Below are positions 62,434-64,000 of a DNA stretch of 64,000 bases, one piece after another. The first letter of the stretch is position 1, and every line of letters starts with the position of its first letter. The notes below the pieces were generated by a model that was not told the DNA's origin, made no database searches, and worked only from the letters and a program-made list of their open reading frames with translations. The translations under genes and the position numbers were made by a program. Origin of the DNA: CADEED01 sp963842515 (GTDB lineage Bacteria > Pseudomonadota > Gammaproteobacteria > Steroidobacterales > Steroidobacteraceae); contig CAWJGO010000001.1 in the NCBI GenBank assembly GCA_963842515.1, positions 1,240,001 to 1,304,000 of the forward strand, written 5' to 3'.

Positions 62434-62880
62434 CTATCCGCCGAGTTTGGCTTTGATGCGGGCGCCGACGGCGCCCATGTCGGCTTTGCCGGCGGCTTTG
62501 GCTTTCACGATGCCCATGACCTTGCCCATGTCCTTGATGGACGCGGCGCCGGTGCTGGCGATTGCTTCGGCGATGAGTGCATCCAATTCGGTTTCACCGA
62601 GCTGCGCGGGCAGGTACGGCTGCAGGATGGCGATCTCGGCCGTTTCCTTCGCCACGAGATCGGCACGTGCGCCTTTCTCGAATGCGACGATGGATTCTCT
62701 GCGCTGTTTGATCATCTTCTCGAGCACGGAAGTGATCTGCGCGTCGTCGAGCGTGATGCGCTCGTCGACTTCACGCTGCTTGATGCCAGCCTGGATGAGA
62801 CGAATGACCGCGAGGCGATCCTTCTCTCCGGATCGCATCGCAGTCTTCATGTCTTCTACGATGCGCTCTTTGAGCGTCAT
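62434..62880 (-). CDS. GatB/YqeY domain protein
   Basis: 148 residues, the full YqeY family. Landmarks: MTLKERIVEDMKTAMRSGEKDRLAVIRLIQAGIKQREVDER, ILQPYLPAQLGETELDALI and the C-terminal KDMGKVMGIVKAKAAGKADMGAVGARIKAKL. It resembles the tRNA-binding tail of GatB, and its role is uncertain. The ATG lies inside the extended rpsU frame (110-base overlap), and GGAG lies before it. Confidence 0.92.
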   Translation of the reverse strand: MTLKERIVEDMKTAMRSGEKDRLAVIRLIQAGIKQREVDERITLDDAQITSVLEKMIKQRRESIVAFEKGARADLVAKETAEIAILQPYLPAQLGETELDALIAEAIASTGAASIKDMGKVMGIVKAKAAGKADMGAVGARIKAKLGG

Positions 62881-63124
62881 CCCTTCTCCACGAAGAGTGG
62901 GTTATCAGCTCGGACGCGGGCGGGCGCGTGTACTCGCGCGGGCTGTTGCGTTTGAGGTGACGCTTCACGGCGGCAGCCTTCTTCCGCTTACGCTCTTGCG
63001 TCGGCTTTTCGTAGAATTCGCGGCGTCGCAGCTCGGTGAGCACGCCCGCTTTCTCGCAAGCGCGCTTGAAACGGCGCAGGGCGGCATCGAAATATTCGTT
63101 TTCTCGTACGCGAACGCTCGGCAT
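62771..63124 (-). CDS. rpsU: ribosomal protein bS21, with atypical C-terminal extension
   Basis: The first about 60 residues are normal bS21: PSVRVRENEYFDAALRRFKRACEKAG, ELRRREFYEKPTQERKRKKAAAVKRH. GAGG precedes the ATG. Most bS21 proteins stop near residue 70. Here the frame runs to 117 residues and overlaps yqeY by 110 bases with an unconvincing tail. A one-base shift after KRHLK would give a short basic end and a TGA at the usual length. Either the extension is real or there is a frameshift or sequence error. Confidence 0.88.
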   Translation of the reverse strand: MPSVRVRENEYFDAALRRFKRACEKAGVLTELRRREFYEKPTQERKRKKAAAVKRHLKRNSPREYTRPPASELITHSSWRRDDAQRAHRRRHEDCDAIRREGSPRGHSSHPGWHQAA

Positions 63125-63187
63125 CGAAACCTCAACCCATTGATCTGTCTGGAGTTTTGCCACAACCTGCCTGGGGCAGGGGTGGCG

Positions 63188-63215
63188 ATTCTATAGAACA
63201 GTCTTAAAAAGGCAA
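63188..63215 (-). promoter_or_regulatory. promoter of the rpsU-dnaG-rpoD operon
   Basis: Minus strand TTGCCT (63215-63210), 16 bases, then TAGAAT (63193-63188), the same -10 sequence as the rpoD promoter. A hairpin CCTGCC-TGG-GGCAGG (63166-63180) lies in the transcribed leader. It sits in the 129-base divergent gap with tsaD. Confidence 0.6.
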
Positions 63216-63253
63216 AGCCCTGTGTTAGTCACAGGTTCGCACCCTCTATATAC

Positions 63254-64000
63254 ATGCGCATCCTGGCCCTCGAATCCTCCTGCGATGAATCCGCGGTCGC
63301 CGTCTACGACGATGCCGCGGGCCTGCTCGCGCACGAGATTTACAGCCAGGTCGACCTGCACCGGATTTACGGTGGGGTCGTGCCCGAACTTGCGTCGCGC
63401 GACCATGTGCGCCGGCTGCTGCCCCTGCTGCGAACCGCCTTGGCCGACGCGAAGACGCTGCCGGCGCAGATCGACGGCGTCGCCTACACGGCGGGTCCCG
63501 GGCTCATCGGCGCGTTGCTCACCGGCGCGGCGCTTGGCCGGTCGCTGGCCTACGCATGGAATGTGCCGGCAATTGCCGTTCACCATCTGGAAGGACATCT
63601 GCTGGCGCCGCTGCTCGAGGATGACCCGCCGCCGTTCCCGCACCTGGCGTTGCTGGTGTCGGGCGGGCACACCATGCTCATCGACGTCGCCGCCCCGGCT
63701 CACTACACGGTGCTCGGCGAAACAAGGGATGACGCCGCCGGCGAGGCATTCGACAAATCCGCCAAGTTGTTAGGCCTGCCGTATCCCGGCGGGCCGGAGC
63801 TCGCGAAACTCGCCCAAACCGGCAATGCGAAGCGATTCGATTTTCCGCGACCCATGCTGGATCGCGCCGGCCTCGAGTTCAGTTTCTCGGGGTTGAAAAC
63901 CGCTGTTTCACTGGCCGTGAAGGAGCGAGCGAACCTGGGCCTGCTCGACGATGCCACCCGTGCCGACATCGCCGCGGGCGTCCAGCAGGCGATCGTCGAG
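63254..64000 (+). CDS. tsaD: tRNA N6-adenosine threonylcarbamoyltransferase TsaD, 3'-truncated
   Basis: 249 residues visible; the frame is open to the window edge. MRILALESSCDESAVAVYD is the ASKHA phosphate-1 motif and AYTAGPGLIGALLTGAALGRSLA the next glycine turn. HHLEGHLLAPL carries the two metal-binding His residues, and LVSGGHTML and GEAFDKSAKLLGLPYPGG form the nucleotide site. It makes t6A37 in ANN-decoding tRNAs with TsaB/TsaE. It is divergent from rpsU, as in enterobacteria. Confidence 0.96.
   Translation, partial: MRILALESSCDESAVAVYDDAAGLLAHEIYSQVDLHRIYGGVVPELASRDHVRRLLPLLRTALADAKTLPAQIDGVAYTAGPGLIGALLTGAALGRSLAYAWNVPAIAVHHLEGHLLAPLLEDDPPPFPHLALLVSGGHTMLIDVAAPAHYTVLGETRDDAAGEAFDKSAKLLGLPYPGGPELAKLAQTGNAKRFDFPRPMLDRAGLEFSFSGLKTAVSLAVKERANLGLLDDATRADIAAGVQQAIVE

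Noticed and set aside
63219..63240. tRNA-like 3' end (CCTGTG-TTAGT-CACAGG-TTCGCACCC) before tsaD
   Set aside because: Only one stem is present. No acceptor, D or anticodon arms can be folded. Read as a simple leader hairpin.
1..64000. CRISPR arrays, insertion sequences, prophage or integrase genes
   Set aside because: No direct-repeat/spacer pattern, transposase or integrase motif was seen on either strand.

Overview
The window is GC-rich, densely coded DNA from a bacterial chromosome. It is most likely a gammaproteobacterium, possibly from the Steroidobacter/Nevskia-like soil lineages, but that placement is an inference. The best anchor is the right end, which carries the macromolecular-synthesis operon rpsU–yqeY–dnaG–rpoD with tsaD divergent from it. 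This is the usual gammaproteobacterial order. A TonB receptor, many lipoproteins, MltA and a histidine kinase fit a Gram-negative envelope. I saw no tRNA, rRNA, CRISPR array, phage or insertion sequence. The only repeat-type insertion I found is a palindrome inside lhr.

Layout. 1-8.9 kb: scattered metabolic and envelope genes. They are an aminotransferase, a polyamine-type binding lipoprotein, a minus-strand run of GFA protein, rhomboid, GNAT, SDR and PD40 genes, a broken alpha/beta hydrolase and a secreted glycerophosphodiesterase. 8.9-12.9 kb: an unusual two-gene operon in which a DsbA-NhaA fusion is coupled to a ferritin-like/Fer4/CDGSH fusion. 12.9-15.6 kb: a hybrid histidine kinase. 15.6-27.5 kb: a probable sugar or cyclitol catabolic island. 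It has two TIM-barrel isomerase/epimerases, a Gfo/Idh/MocA dehydrogenase, an MFS importer, a VOC protein, a BtuB-like TonB receptor, a large secreted cytochrome c/beta-propeller protein and a TPR protein. 27.6-28.7 kb: a GST divergent from an HxlR regulator, with two perfect operators between them. 28.7-41 kb: mltA, an S9 oligopeptidase, hutH with an ArsB/NhaD-like transporter, an FAD oxidoreductase facing an XRE regulator across a perfect palindrome, and small membrane, lipoprotein, RidA and MgtC genes.

41-51.7 kb: lhr interrupted in frame by a palindromic element of about 110 bp, secreted proteins, a LysM protein, LysE, a BTAD/TPR regulator and a methyltransferase that has lost its SAM-binding motif. 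51.8-57.2 kb: a duplicated module. Each copy has a conserved untranslated leader, a glycine-tailed RRM RNA-binding protein and a four-cysteine CPYxxC protein. Between the copies lie a yeast-FCY1-like deaminase coupled to a 53-residue membrane protein, an aminotransferase and a GDSL esterase. 57.5-64 kb: a zinc-ribbon membrane protein, rpoD, dnaG, yqeY, rpsU and the start of tsaD.

The strongest leads are the duplicated RRM/C4 module with its shared leader, the coding palindrome in lhr, the redox and Na+/H+ fusion operon, and the recurring TTG-TTA-G codon context.
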